In this document: in pieces, positions 21,392 through 32,732 of the stretch
Numbering within the stretch: the first letter of the stretch is position 1
How the letters are laid out: each line of letters starts with the position of its first letter
Assembly: GCF_035998295.1 (NCBI RefSeq)
Contig: NZ_DASYHS010000102.1
Span: 1 to 36,835, forward strand
DNA from: DASYHS01 sp035998295
GTDB taxonomy: Bacteria; Pseudomonadota; Alphaproteobacteria; Azospirillales; Azospirillaceae
Length of the DNA stretch: 36,835 bases
Reading direction: 5' to 3'
Position numbers and translations under genes: made by a program
Notes under the pieces: generated by a model
What the model was told of the DNA's origin: nothing
Databases searched by the model: none
What the model saw: only the letters and a program-made list of their open reading frames with translations

Positions 21392-22957
21392 TCACTGCCG
21401 GGCGGCGACAGCCTCTGACCAGGGGTTGTTCGGGTCGGTGGCGCCGACCTGCGTGCCGCCCTCGCGCCCGACGCCGTTCACGGTCGCGAAGGTGAAGGGA
21501 AAGGCGGTGGCGTCGGCCTCGACCATGTCGAAGCGGGCGGCCAGCGCTTCCAGCGCCGGCCGGGGCAGGCGGCGGTCCGCGGTGATCCAGGCGCCGCCGG
21601 ACACGTCGATACGGGGCTGCCCGACGGCGCCGTGCAGGTCCATGCCGTGGCCGGCGAGGAACGAGACGAGCTGCGCCATCGCCGGGATGATCCGCCGCCC
21701 CCCGGCGCCGCCGAGCGCGTAGACGTCGTCCCCGCGCTCCAGGATCAGCGGCGCGTAGTTCGACAGCGGACGCTTGCCCGGGGCGAGCGAATTGGGCCGG
21801 CCGGGCTCGGGGTCGAACCACATGATGCCGTTGTTGGTCGGAATGCCGGTCGTCGGCAGCACCATGCGCGAGCCGAACAGCGACAGCAGCGTCTGGGTCA
21901 GCGCGACCGCGTTGCCGGCCGCGTCGATCACCCCGAGATGGGTCGTGCAGCTTTCGCCGCCGGCATCGCCCATTTCGGCGAACCGCCGCCGCCACGCACC
22001 CTGCAAGGCAGAGGCGAGGGCGACATGGTCGTGGGCGTCGGGCTCCGGGCCGAGCGGCCGGGCCGGGTCCAGGGCGGCGAGCGCATCCATCACGGTCGGG
22101 CCGCCGTTCAGCACCGGCGCCGCGTACAGCCGCGCGCCCCGGTGCTCGGCCACGGCCGGATCGACGACGCGGGCGCGGTAGCGCCGCAGGTCGTCCGCCG
22201 ACAGGCAGCCGCCGGCCTCGCGCAGGTCGCGCACGACGTCCTCGGCCACCGCGCCCTCGTAGAAGCTGCGCGGCCCCTCCCGCGCGAGGCGGCGCAGGGT
22301 CTCCGCCATGCCGTCGAGCGGCAGCCGCGCGATGCCCGCCGGCGACGGCACGACCGCGATCGGCGGCGCGCCGCCCGGCAGGAACAGGGCGGCGCTGCCC
22401 GGAAAGCGCGACAGGTCCCTGTACGCGGACGCGATCATCAGGCTGGCGTACCAGTCGACCGGCAGGCCGCGCTCGGCGAGCGCGATCGCGGGCGCGGCCA
22501 TGTCGGCCCAGCCACGGGTGCCGAACCGGTCGAGCGCGGTCGCGAGCCCGTCGACCACGCCGGGCACCGCGACCGCGGTGGCGCCGAGCAGGTTGCGGTC
22601 GCCCTCGACCCTGGGCCAGCCGAACAGGTCGAGGTCGGCGCCGCCCAGGACCGGGTAGTCGGCCGGGTCGAGGGCGGCCGGCGAGATCATCGGGAAATCG
22701 ACGACCCGGACCTCGCCGCCCGCCGCGCGGAACACCAGCGCGCCGCCGCCGGCCAGCCCGCTCATCCAGGGTTCGACGACGTGAAGCGCCAGCGCGGTCG
22801 CGACCGCCGCATCCACGGCGTTGCCGCCCGCCTCCAGCACGCGCGCGCCGGCCTCGCTGGCCGCGCGGTTCTGGGAGGCGACGACGCCGTGGCGGCTGCG
22901 CACGGCCGCCTTGGCGGCCCGCAGGCCATGGCTGAAGGCGGGGCTGGTGCCGGGCAT
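21392..22957 (-). CDS. gamma-glutamyltransferase-family Ntn hydrolase
   Basis: The product has 521 residues, normal for the family, which self-cleaves into two chains at a Thr that becomes the nucleophile: T338 in CTTHLGVIDAAGNAV. N-terminal motifs GVVASQNRAAS, LEAGGNAVDAAVA and SGLAGGG are present, as are NNGIMWFDPEPGRPNS and an ALGGAGGRRI loop. Where classical enzymes have Arg-Glu to hold the gamma-glutamyl carboxylate, this protein reads DFPMISPAA, and there is no signal peptide. It is therefore probably a cytoplasmic relative acting on other gamma-linked or acylated amides. It is the last gene of the peptide-uptake operon. Confidence 0.82.
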   Translation of the reverse strand: MPGTSPAFSHGLRAAKAAVRSRHGVVASQNRAASEAGARVLEAGGNAVDAAVATALALHVVEPWMSGLAGGGALVFRAAGGEVRVVDFPMISPAALDPADYPVLGGADLDLFGWPRVEGDRNLLGATAVAVPGVVDGLATALDRFGTRGWADMAAPAIALAERGLPVDWYASLMIASAYRDLSRFPGSAALFLPGGAPPIAVVPSPAGIARLPLDGMAETLRRLAREGPRSFYEGAVAEDVVRDLREAGGCLSADDLRRYRARVVDPAVAEHRGARLYAAPVLNGGPTVMDALAALDPARPLGPEPDAHDHVALASALQGAWRRRFAEMGDAGGESCTTHLGVIDAAGNAVALTQTLLSLFGSRMVLPTTGIPTNNGIMWFDPEPGRPNSLAPGKRPLSNYAPLILERGDDVYALGGAGGRRIIPAMAQLVSFLAGHGMDLHGAVGQPRIDVSGGAWITADRRLPRPALEALAARFDMVEADATAFPFTFATVNGVGREGGTQVGATDPNNPWSEAVAARQ

Positions 22958-22978
22958 GGCGCGCTTCCTCCGGTACTT

Positions 22979-24469
22979 TCAGAACGCCGGGCCGCAGGGG
23001 CGCATCCGGATGCCGGGGGCGAGACGGCGCCACGGCAGCGCCGCCGGGTCGGCGATCATCGGGCCGGGAGCGGCGCAGATCAGGATCGTCTCGGCGATCG
23101 GCTCGAAATCGGCCCGGAAATGGACGGAGCTCTTGTTGACGAGGATCGCCTGCGCGGTCGGCTCGATGCCGACGAACCGGTACATCTCCTGGTCGGCGAG
23201 CTGGACCTTGCTGCTGGCGACCACGACGCGGACGTCGCCGATCCGCAGGCAGGCCGACGGCCCCAGGGTCATGCGGGCGCCGCGGTAGAAGGGGCCGGAG
23301 CATTCGAACCGGCCGTCCGAGACGCGCTCGACCGTGAACCGCCCCGGGAAGGGCGCGTCGCCGGGGATGCCGGAGCGCCCGCCGAGCGCCAGCTCGATCT
23401 CTGCCCCCTCGCCCGCCGCGTGCGCCGCGAGCGCCGCCTCGGGATCGTAGATGAGGCCGATGGCGGCGCGACGGGCGCCGTTCGCGACCAGGGCGCGCAG
23501 CATGCCCGTGGTGTCGGAGTTGCCGCCGGCCCCGGGATTGTCCTGGGTGTCGGCGATGACGACGGGCCTGGACGCGCGCTCCGCCAGCGCCATGGCCTCG
23601 CGCACGCCCGTGTCCGGGTCGAGGATCGGGCCGGCGAAGTCCGGCTCCGCGGCCTCGATCGCGTCCGCCAGCCTGCGGCACGCGCGCTCGCCCGCCTCCG
23701 CCGTCGTGCCGTAGGCGACGACGACCGGCCCGCATTCCGGGAAATCGGCCGCCGGGAACCCGGTCGCGAAGGACAGGGTCGGGACGTCGCCGCCCTCGAT
23801 GTCCTCCAGCAGCGCGTACAGCGAGCGGGCGGGCTCGATCATCGTGCATTGCCAGGACAGCGGGATCAGGAACGGGATGCGCGCGACGCTCTTGTGCGGG
23901 ACCGGCGAGCCGCGCAGCAGCCGGTCCAGGTGCCGCGCCGCCCGGCGACCGGTATCGGCCATGTCGATGTGCGGGTAGGTCCGGTAGGCGACCAGCGCGT
24001 CCGACAGGCGCACCATCCGTTCGGTCACGTTGGCGTGGAGGTCGAGGCTGGCGACGATCGGCACGTCCGGGCCGACGACGGCGCGCACGCGCTCCAGCAG
24101 CTCGCCCTCGCCGTCGTCCTGGTGCTCCGCGACCATCGCGCCGTGGAGGCACAGGTAGACGCCGTCGAGCGGCCCGGCGGCGCGCACGCCCTCGACGATC
24201 GCGCCGGCGATGCGCTCGTAGGCGTCGCGCGTCACCTGGGCCGACGGCGTCGCGGCGGCCCAGGTCGTCGCCACCAGCTCGTGGCCGAGCGCGCCGGCCT
24301 CCTCGATGAACCCGGCCACCGGCAGGTTGATGCCGGCGACCGCCTCGAACAGGTCGGGGCCGGCGACCAGCCCGGGCCAGCCGCCGCCCTTCTCGAAGTC
24401 GTCGTAGGTGGCGGGCGACGGGGCGAAGGTGTTGGTCTCGTGCTGGAAGCCGCCTACGGCGATGCGCAT
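22979..24469 (-). CDS. MlrC-type M81 metallopeptidase (copy 1)
   Basis: The product has 496 residues. The family start GGFQHETNTFAPS is clear. Likely zinc ligands are D143 and H145 in SLDLHAN and H167 in RTYPHID, preceded by CLHGAMV. The C-terminal half has DTQDNPGAGGNSDTTG, also a family mark. MlrC in sphingomonads finishes the breakdown of linear microcystin by cutting peptides with unusual residues; most relatives have unknown substrates. A second copy lies directly upstream in the same operon with a peptide transporter, so it probably trims imported peptides or amino-acid derivatives in the cytoplasm. Confidence 0.88.
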   Translation of the reverse strand: MRIAVGGFQHETNTFAPSPATYDDFEKGGGWPGLVAGPDLFEAVAGINLPVAGFIEEAGALGHELVATTWAAATPSAQVTRDAYERIAGAIVEGVRAAGPLDGVYLCLHGAMVAEHQDDGEGELLERVRAVVGPDVPIVASLDLHANVTERMVRLSDALVAYRTYPHIDMADTGRRAARHLDRLLRGSPVPHKSVARIPFLIPLSWQCTMIEPARSLYALLEDIEGGDVPTLSFATGFPAADFPECGPVVVAYGTTAEAGERACRRLADAIEAAEPDFAGPILDPDTGVREAMALAERASRPVVIADTQDNPGAGGNSDTTGMLRALVANGARRAAIGLIYDPEAALAAHAAGEGAEIELALGGRSGIPGDAPFPGRFTVERVSDGRFECSGPFYRGARMTLGPSACLRIGDVRVVVASSKVQLADQEMYRFVGIEPTAQAILVNKSSVHFRADFEPIAETILICAAPGPMIADPAALPWRRLAPGIRMRPCGPAF

Positions 24470-24516
24470 GGAATGCTCCTGGGATTCGTCTTGTCGGGAG
24501 GGTCCGGCCGGCGCGC

Positions 24517-26010
24517 TCAGGCGGCCATCGGGTCGAGCGGGAAGACCGGCCGGCGCACCTTGTCGAAGCGGAGCTGGCCGTAGTCAGAGGTGCACACGCC
24601 GGTGCCGGCGCACTCCACCACCGTGCGCGCGACGTGGCCGAGGCCGGCGCGCCAGTGGATGCGGCTCTTGAGCATCAGGAAGCGCTTCTGCATCGGGTCG
24701 ATGCCGAGGCTGAGGAAGCAGTTCACGTCGTTCGGCTCCTGATGGCGCGAGACGAGGACGATCTCGACCTTCCCCGTATCGAGCACGACGGTCGGCCCCA
24801 TGTCCATCAGCACGCCGGCCGCCATCGGCCCCTTGTTGCGGAACCGGCCGTCGGAGATCGTGCGCACCCGTCCCGTCACGCCCAGCGGCGGGCTTTCGAC
24901 CGGCAGCATCGGCATCGCCATCTTGCCGCCGATCGACAGCGTGACCTCCGCCCCGATGCCGGCGGCGATCGCCTTGCGCACGGCGTCGGGGTCGAAGATC
25001 GCGAAGGCCGCCGCGTTCTCCAGCCCCTGGCGCAGGATCTCGCCCAGGACGGCGGTCGTGTCCATCGTCCCGCCCGAGGCCGCGTTGTCGTAATGGTCGA
25101 GCAGGACCACCGGGCCCTCGCCCGGGTCCTTGCCGGCGTCGCGGGCGCGGGCGACCGACTGCGCCAGCGGCTCCACCCGGTAGACGAAGTCCTCGCGCAG
25201 GTCCCAGGCCTGGCCGAGCAGCTCGTCGCGCAGCCGCTTCGCCTGTTCCGCGTCGCCGTCGGCCACCGTGACGACGCTGAGCCCGGCGTTGCGGATGTCG
25301 GCGTGCGGAAAGCCGACGAACAGGCTGGCGGCCAGCGCCCCGCCCGCCTCCATCTCCATCGCGCGCGCCTGCAGCCCGCGGTTCGGGTGGTCGGCCGTCC
25401 CCTGGCGCATCACGTGCGGCAGCATCGGGACGTTGCCCCAGGCCATCACCGGCCGCACCTCGCCCCTGATCGCGCGGACCAGGATGTCGGCCGCGCGCCA
25501 GCCGGTCTCGTACATGTCGACATGCGGATAGGTGTGGTAGCCGCAGACCACGGTCGCGTTGCCGACGATCTCGTCGTAGAGGTTGGCGTGCATGTCGAGC
25601 GAGACGCCGACCGGCGTCCGCGGGTCGAGTTCGCGGATGCGCGCGAGCAGCGCGCCCTCGCCGTCCTCCAGGCTGCGCGTCACCATCGCGCCGTGCAGGT
25701 CGAGCAGGATGCCGTCGAAGCCGCCCTTCGCGACCTGCTCGCAGATCGCGTCGGTGATGACGCGGTAGGCCTCGTCGTCGACCGGGCCGCTCGGCCAGGC
25801 GTCGGCGGCGACCGGCAGCACGATCTCCGCCCCCTCGCGCCCGGCGACGTCGATATAGGCCCCGGTCACGGTGCCGGTGCCGCGGTAGGCGGCGACCGCC
25901 TCGGCGCCCGCCAGCAGCGCCGGCCGGCCGCGGGCGAAGCGGGCGAGGTCGGTCGGCACGGGCGAGAAGGTGTTCGTCTCGTGCTTCATCATCGCGAGCA
26001 GCAGGCGCAT
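24517..26010 (-). CDS. MlrC-type M81 metallopeptidase (copy 2)
   Basis: The product has 497 residues. It shares the MKHETNTFSPV start, LDLHGAMV, the putative zinc ligands D139/H141 (SLDMHAN) and H163 (HTYPHVD), and DHYDNAASGGTMDTT with copy 1. Elsewhere the two are well diverged, so this is an old duplication or separate recruitment and the substrates probably differ. Its C-terminus ends in VRRPVFPLDPMAA, typical for the family. Spacing to copy 1 is 47 bases and to the ATPase gene upstream 33. Confidence 0.88.
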   Translation of the reverse strand: MRLLLAMMKHETNTFSPVPTDLARFARGRPALLAGAEAVAAYRGTGTVTGAYIDVAGREGAEIVLPVAADAWPSGPVDDEAYRVITDAICEQVAKGGFDGILLDLHGAMVTRSLEDGEGALLARIRELDPRTPVGVSLDMHANLYDEIVGNATVVCGYHTYPHVDMYETGWRAADILVRAIRGEVRPVMAWGNVPMLPHVMRQGTADHPNRGLQARAMEMEAGGALAASLFVGFPHADIRNAGLSVVTVADGDAEQAKRLRDELLGQAWDLREDFVYRVEPLAQSVARARDAGKDPGEGPVVLLDHYDNAASGGTMDTTAVLGEILRQGLENAAAFAIFDPDAVRKAIAAGIGAEVTLSIGGKMAMPMLPVESPPLGVTGRVRTISDGRFRNKGPMAAGVLMDMGPTVVLDTGKVEIVLVSRHQEPNDVNCFLSLGIDPMQKRFLMLKSRIHWRAGLGHVARTVVECAGTGVCTSDYGQLRFDKVRRPVFPLDPMAA

Positions 26011-26043
26011 GGCGTTCCTCCCGATCTGGCGTCTTCTTCCCGT

Positions 26044-27716
<1,673 letters not shown>

Positions 27717-27720
<4 letters not shown>

Positions 27721-28604
27721 CCCGTCCTCCTGACCAGCTTGGGATCGAGCGTGTCGCGCAGCCCGTCGCCGAGCATGTTGATGCTGAGCACGGTCACCGA
27801 CAGCAGCAGGCCCGGGAACAGGATGATCGTGGGCGCGAGCTGGAAGTAGATCCGCCCCTCGGCGATGATGTTGCCCCAGGTCGGCGTCTCGGGCGAGATG
27901 CCGGCGCCGAGGAAGCTCAAGATCGCCTCGGTCAGGATCGCCGAGGCGCAGACATAGGTTCCCTGGACGATCAGCGGCGCCACCGTGTTGGGGGCGACGT
28001 GGCGCCATAAGATCAGCGGCAGCCGCGTCCCGGAGGCGATCGCCGCCTCGACGTAGGGCTCCTCGCGCACGCCGAGCACGATGCTGCGCACCAGGCGCAC
28101 GACGCGCGGGATCTCGGGGATCGTGATCGCGACCAGCACCGTGGTGAGGGTGGCGCCCGAAAGCGCCACCAGCGCGATCGCGAGCAGGATGTTCGGTATC
28201 GCCATCAGCCCGTCCATCACCCGCATCACCAGCGCGTCGACGAGGCGGAAATACCCGGCTGCGAGGCCGATCAGCAGCCCGGCCGCCACGCTCGTCACGG
28301 CGGCGCCGATCCCGACCGCGAGCGAGATGCGGGCGCCGTGCAGCGCGCGCGACAGCAGGTCGCGCCCGAAGGCGTCGGTCCCGAACGGGTAGTTGGCGGA
28401 CGGAGGCTTCAGGCGGTTGGCCGGGGCGATCGCGGTCGGGTCGGCGGGAGCCAGCATCGGGGCCAGCACGGCCACCAGCACCACGAGCAGGAACAGCGCG
28501 CCGCCGATCGCGACCGCGGTGTTGCCGCTGAGACGGCCCCAGACCAGCCGGAGGGCGGACGGCCCCGGCGCCGGCAGCGGGCGGCCTTCGGCGAGGTTGG
28601 TCAT
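27717..28604 (-). CDS. peptide ABC transporter permease, DppC type
   Basis: The product has 295 residues, six predicted membrane segments. The cytoplasmic N-terminus precedes a first segment at about 33-52, then the family's HPFGTDAFGRDLLSR-like motif (here YPFGTDAFGRDLLSR) and the EAA loop EAAIASGTRLPLILWRHVAPN. It ends with SINMLGDGLRDTLDPKL, a hallmark of DppC/OppC. Start and stop overlap with its neighbours (1 base with dppB, 4 with the ATPase gene), so the transporter genes form one tightly coupled operon. Confidence 0.93.
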
Positions 28605-29545
28605 CAGTAGCGGATCCTGGGGTCGAGGAAGGTGTAGAGGACGTCGATCACGAGGTTCACCAGCAGGTAGATCCCCGAGAACAGCAGGATCACCCCCTGG
28701 ATGACCGGATAGTCGCGCGCAAGCACGGCGTCGACCGTGAGCCGGCCGAGCCCCGGCAGGTTGAACACGCTCTCGGTCACCACCACGCCGCTGATCAGCA
28801 GGGCGACGCCGATGCCGATCACGGTCACGATCGGCACGGCGGCGTTCCTGAGCGCATGCCCGAACAGCACCGCCGCCTCGCCCAGCCCCTTGGCCCGCGC
28901 GGTGCGGACGTAGTCCTCGTTCAGCACCTCCAGCAGGCTGGTGCGCGTGATCCGCGCGATCAGCGCGATGTAGATCAGGCTGAGCGTGATCGTCGGCAGG
29001 ATCAGCCGTTCGAGGAACGGCCAGAAGCCGCCGTCGATGCTCCGGTAGCCCTGGACCGGCAGCACGCCGAGCTTCATCGCGAACAGGTAGATCCAGACAT
29101 AGCCGACGACGAAGACCGGGACCGAGAACCCGACCACCGAGACCGTCATCACCGCGCGGTCGATCCAGGAGCCGTGCCGCCAGGCGGCGAGCGTGCCGAG
29201 CGGCACGGCGACCAGGATCGCGAAGACGATGGTGGTCGTGGCCAGCGCCAGCGTCGGCTCGAAGCGCTGCGCGATCATCCCCGCCACCGGCACGTTCGAC
29301 AGGATCGAGATGCCGAGATCGCCCTGGAGCAGCCGGCCCATCCAGGTGAAGAACTGGACGAGCAGCGGCTCGTTGAGGCCGAGCCGCTCCCGGATCGCCG
29401 CGATCTGCTCCGGGGTCGCCGTGTCGCCCGCGATGATCGCGGCCGGGTCCCCCGGGGTCAGCCTCAACAGCAGGAAGATGATGATCGCGACCATCACCAT
29501 CACGGGGATGGCCGCGAACACGCGCCGTGCCACGTAGCCGAGCAT
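28604..29545 (-). CDS. peptide ABC transporter permease, DppB type
   Basis: The product has 313 residues. The N-terminal membrane anchor MLGYVARRVFAAIPVM and the LLRLTPGDPAA segment are the standard DppB start. The EAA loop reads EVLNEDYVRTARAKGLGEAAVLFGHALRN, and the C-terminus DVLYTFLDPRIRY is the usual DppB end. It pairs with DppC to form the translocation pore. It starts 15 bases after the substrate-binding protein gene. Confidence 0.94.
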   Translation of the reverse strand: MLGYVARRVFAAIPVMVMVAIIIFLLLRLTPGDPAAIIAGDTATPEQIAAIRERLGLNEPLLVQFFTWMGRLLQGDLGISILSNVPVAGMIAQRFEPTLALATTTIVFAILVAVPLGTLAAWRHGSWIDRAVMTVSVVGFSVPVFVVGYVWIYLFAMKLGVLPVQGYRSIDGGFWPFLERLILPTITLSLIYIALIARITRTSLLEVLNEDYVRTARAKGLGEAAVLFGHALRNAAVPIVTVIGIGVALLISGVVVTESVFNLPGLGRLTVDAVLARDYPVIQGVILLFSGIYLLVNLVIDVLYTFLDPRIRY

Positions 29546-29560
29546 CTGCCGCTACGCCGG

Positions 29561-31168
29561 TCAGTTCTTCTCGACGTTCCAGAAGAACGGCGCCGGCCCG
29601 GCGAGCAGCCCGGTCAGGTTGTCGCGATAGGCGGTCATCGTGTAGTACTGGCCGATCGGCGCGTACATCACGTAGTCGTAGGCCAGCTTCTGGATCTCCT
29701 CCGCCAGCCGCTTCTGCTCCGCGGGATCGCGGGTGCGGGCGAACTGGTCGCGCAGCGTCTCGATCTCCTGGTTCTCGGGCCAGCCGAACCAGCTGCCCTC
29801 GCGCCCGGACGCGATCAGGGGCGCGTTCGCGACCGGGTTCAGGATGTCGGCGCCGACCCAGTTCGTGATGAACAGGTTCCAGCCGCCGTCGGCCGGCGGT
29901 TCCTGGCTGGCGCGGCGCGAAACCAGCGTCTGCCAGTCCATCGCCTGCAGGTCGACGTTGAAGCCGGCGCGGCGCAGCAGGTCGGCGGCGACCGTCGGCT
30001 GGGTCGACAGCGTCGCGACGTCGGTCGGGTGCATCAGCACGACCGGCGTGTTGTCGTAGCCGGCCTCCTGGAGCAGCTGGCGCGCCCGGTCGGCGTCGGA
30101 CGTCATGACCGGTTCGGAGCCGACGTCGGTCGCGAGCGGCGTGCCGCAGACGAACATCGCCCCGCACAACTCGTAGTATTCCGGATCGCCGATCATCGCC
30201 GCCATGAAGTCTTCCTGGTTGATGGCGTATGCCAGCGCCTGGCGGATCTTCTGGTTGTCGAAGGGCGGATGCAGGAAGTTCGGCCGGATGATCGACTGGA
30301 AGCCCAGCAGGTTGAAGTTCTCGACCGCGATCCCGTCGCCGCTTTCCAGGATCGGCAGCAGGTCGGTCGGCGGCTGCTCGATGTAGTCGATCTCGCCGTT
30401 CATCAGGGCGTTCACCGCCGTCATGTGGTCGGGCATCTTGACCCATTCGACGCGGTCGACCTTGACCACCTTGCCGCCGGCGGCCCAGCTCGGCGGCTCG
30501 TCGCGCGGGACGTAGTCCTCGTTCTTGACGTAGACGGCCTTGACGCCGGGCTGGAACTCCTCGGGCACCCATTTGAACGGGCCCGAGCCGATCTGCTCGG
30601 GGATCGGCTGGTCGGCCGGCGTCTCGGCCAGCCGCTTGGGCATGATGAAGGGGACGTTGGAGCTGGGCTTGGCCAGCGATTCCAGCACGAGGCCGTAGGG
30701 CTCGCGCAGCACCAGCCGGAAGGTGTCGTCGTCGACTGCCTCCAGCGTCTCGGTGAAGCTCATCAGCTTCTGGCCCATGCCGTCGCGCTCGCCCCAGCGC
30801 TTGAGCGAAGCGACGACGTCCTCGGACGTGACCGGGCTGCCGTCGTGGAACTTCAGCCCTTCGCGCAGCGTGAAGGTATAGGTGAGCCCGTCTTCCGAGG
30901 TCTCCCAGCTATCGACCATCTGCGGCTGAACCTGGACGTTCTCGTCCATCGCGAACAGCGTGTCGAAGATCATGTAGCCGTGGTTGCGCGACATGTAGGC
31001 GGTGGTCAGGATCGGGTCGAGGACGCGCAGGTCGGAGTGCAGGACCGCCGTGACCGTCGTCTCCTGGGCCCACGCGGTCGCCGCGCCGCCCATGGCGAAG
31101 CCGAGGGAGGCCGCCGTGACGGCGCCGACCGCTACTCCGGTCCTCATCACGCTGCCGATAAAGCTCAT
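29561..31168 (-). CDS. periplasmic peptide-binding protein (SBP_bac_5 family)
   Basis: The product has 535 residues from the ATG at 31168, with GGGGTGAG before it; the in-frame start at 31198 would spoil the signal peptide. Residues 1-34 form a signal peptide with cleavage after ATAWA. The family signature is seen in EDGLTYTFTLREGLKFHDGSPV and DVVASLKRW, then in NQEDFMAAMIGD and IRQALAYAIN. It delivers substrate to DppB/C. It is the first gene of the operon and divergent from the M20 peptidase. Substrate is unknown; linked peptidases suggest small or unusual peptides. Confidence 0.93.
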   Translation of the reverse strand: MSFIGSVMRTGVAVGAVTAASLGFAMGGAATAWAQETTVTAVLHSDLRVLDPILTTAYMSRNHGYMIFDTLFAMDENVQVQPQMVDSWETSEDGLTYTFTLREGLKFHDGSPVTSEDVVASLKRWGERDGMGQKLMSFTETLEAVDDDTFRLVLREPYGLVLESLAKPSSNVPFIMPKRLAETPADQPIPEQIGSGPFKWVPEEFQPGVKAVYVKNEDYVPRDEPPSWAAGGKVVKVDRVEWVKMPDHMTAVNALMNGEIDYIEQPPTDLLPILESGDGIAVENFNLLGFQSIIRPNFLHPPFDNQKIRQALAYAINQEDFMAAMIGDPEYYELCGAMFVCGTPLATDVGSEPVMTSDADRARQLLQEAGYDNTPVVLMHPTDVATLSTQPTVAADLLRRAGFNVDLQAMDWQTLVSRRASQEPPADGGWNLFITNWVGADILNPVANAPLIASGREGSWFGWPENQEIETLRDQFARTRDPAEQKRLAEEIQKLAYDYVMYAPIGQYYTMTAYRDNLTGLLAGPAPFFWNVEKN

Positions 31169-31292
31169 CGTCTCACCCCTTCGTCGTTGAACGCTCACCC
31201 TGTTCCGCGTCCCCGGGGTCGATGGGAATGAACCGCTGCACGGCGTGCCGTGGCCCTAGTCTCTTTTCACTCCCGCCGGTCCCGGGAATCCT

Positions 31293-31320
31293 TTGACTTA
31301 AAGATTCGTTAAGCTAACGA
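31293..31320. promoter_or_regulatory. divergent regulatory region with operator-like inverted repeat
   Basis: A perfect inverted repeat TCGTTA-AGC-TAACGA lies at 31306-31320 in an AT-rich patch between the binding-protein gene and the M20 peptidase gene. TTGACT (31293-31298) is a good -35 for rightward transcription, though the -10 is weak (AACGAT at 31316-31321). A regulator bound to the repeat could control both directions. The regulator is unknown; the LysR at 32729 is one candidate. Confidence 0.4.
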
Positions 31321-31433
31321 TGTATTACCCAGGCGGGTCGGTCAAGCAATGAATGCAACGCATCTCACGGCTGATCCGATCGGAAAGGAGTACCGCCGCC
31401 GCCGCCCGCGGCGGACGACGAGAGGAGGAACGG

Positions 31434-32732
31434 ATGCCGGAAGCGGACCTGACCAGCCGCCTGCGCGACGAGGTCGACCGCGGCTTCGAACGCCAGGTCG
31501 AGTTCCTCCGGGAGTTCGTGCGCATCCCGAGCCTGCGCGGATGCGAGGCGCCGGCCCAGGACTTCATGGCGCGGGCGCTGCGCGAGCGGGGCTATGCGGT
31601 CGACGAATGGACGATCGACCCCGACGACATCTGCCACCTCCCGGGCTTCTCGCCCGTCGCGGTCGACTACGGCCAGGCCAGGACCGTCGTCGGCAGCCAC
31701 CGGCCCGATCGGGTCCGGGGCCGGTCGCTGATCCTGCAGGGCCATTGCGACGTCGTGCCCGAAGGACCCCGCGCCATGTGGACCCGGCCGCCCTTCGAGC
31801 CGGCTATCGACGGCGGCTGGATGTACGGGCGCGGCGCCGGGGACATGAAGGCGGGCACGGTCGCGGCCCTCTTCGCCCTCGACGCGATCGCCCGGCTCGG
31901 CCTGGAGCCCGCGGCCACGGTCCATTTCCAGTCGGTGATCGAGGAGGAGAGCACCGGCAACGGCGCGCTGTCGACGCTGCAGCGCGGCTACCGCGCGGAG
32001 TGCTGCCTGATCCCCGAGCCGACCGCCCACAGCCTGATCCGCGCCCAAGTCGGCGTGCTGTGGTTCCGCATCCGCGTCCGCGGGCGGCCCGTCCACGTCG
32101 CCCAGGCCGGCACCGGCGCGAACGCGATCCGGGCGACCGCGCCGTTGATCGAGGCGCTGGACGCGCTGGAGCGGCGCTGGAACGAGCGCGCACGCGCGCA
32201 TCCGCAGTTCGGCGCGATGGAGCATCCCGTGAACTTCAACCCCGGCAGGATCCGGGGCGGCGACTGGGCATCCAGCGTCCCGGCGTGGTGCGAGCTCGAC
32301 TGCCGGATCGCGATCCTGCCGGGCTGGCCGATCGCCGAGGCCCAGGCGGAGGTCGAGGCCGCGGTCCGCGAGGCGTCGTCCGCGCACCCGTTCCTGCGCG
32401 AGAACCCGCCCGAGATCGAGTGGAACGGCTTCCTCGCCGACGGCTACGTGCTGGAGGACGCCGCCGACCAGGAACGCGCGCTGGCCGCCGCGCACCGTGC
32501 CGTCCTCGGCGCGCCGATGGGCGAGATCCTGGCCACCGGGCTCAACGACACGCGCTTCTACGGGCTCTACCACGGCATCCCCGGCCTGTGCTGGGGACCG
32601 GTGGCCGAGAACATCCACGGCTTCGACGAACGGGTGGATCTGGAATCGATCCGCCGCTGCACCCAGGTGCTGGCCCTGTTCGTCGCGGACTGGTGCGGGG
32701 TGCAGGAACGCCCGGCCCGGCCGGCACCCTAG
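31434..32732 (+). CDS. M20 family metallopeptidase (ArgE/DapE-like deacylase)
   Basis: The product has 432 residues with GAGGAGG before the ATG. Di-zinc ligands and catalytic residues are visible: H104 in QGHCDVVPEG, D137 in GRGAGDMKAG, E171/E172 in VIEEESTGNGA, E195 in CLIPEPT, and the last His in ENIHGFDER near 400. The lid domain lies at about 200-320. Such enzymes remove acyl groups from amino acids or split dipeptides. It is transcribed away from the peptide transporter operon and probably shares its control. It ends 4 bases inside the convergent LysR gene. Confidence 0.92.
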   Translation: MPEADLTSRLRDEVDRGFERQVEFLREFVRIPSLRGCEAPAQDFMARALRERGYAVDEWTIDPDDICHLPGFSPVAVDYGQARTVVGSHRPDRVRGRSLILQGHCDVVPEGPRAMWTRPPFEPAIDGGWMYGRGAGDMKAGTVAALFALDAIARLGLEPAATVHFQSVIEEESTGNGALSTLQRGYRAECCLIPEPTAHSLIRAQVGVLWFRIRVRGRPVHVAQAGTGANAIRATAPLIEALDALERRWNERARAHPQFGAMEHPVNFNPGRIRGGDWASSVPAWCELDCRIAILPGWPIAEAQAEVEAAVREASSAHPFLRENPPEIEWNGFLADGYVLEDAADQERALAAAHRAVLGAPMGEILATGLNDTRFYGLYHGIPGLCWGPVAENIHGFDERVDLESIRRCTQVLALFVADWCGVQERPARPAP

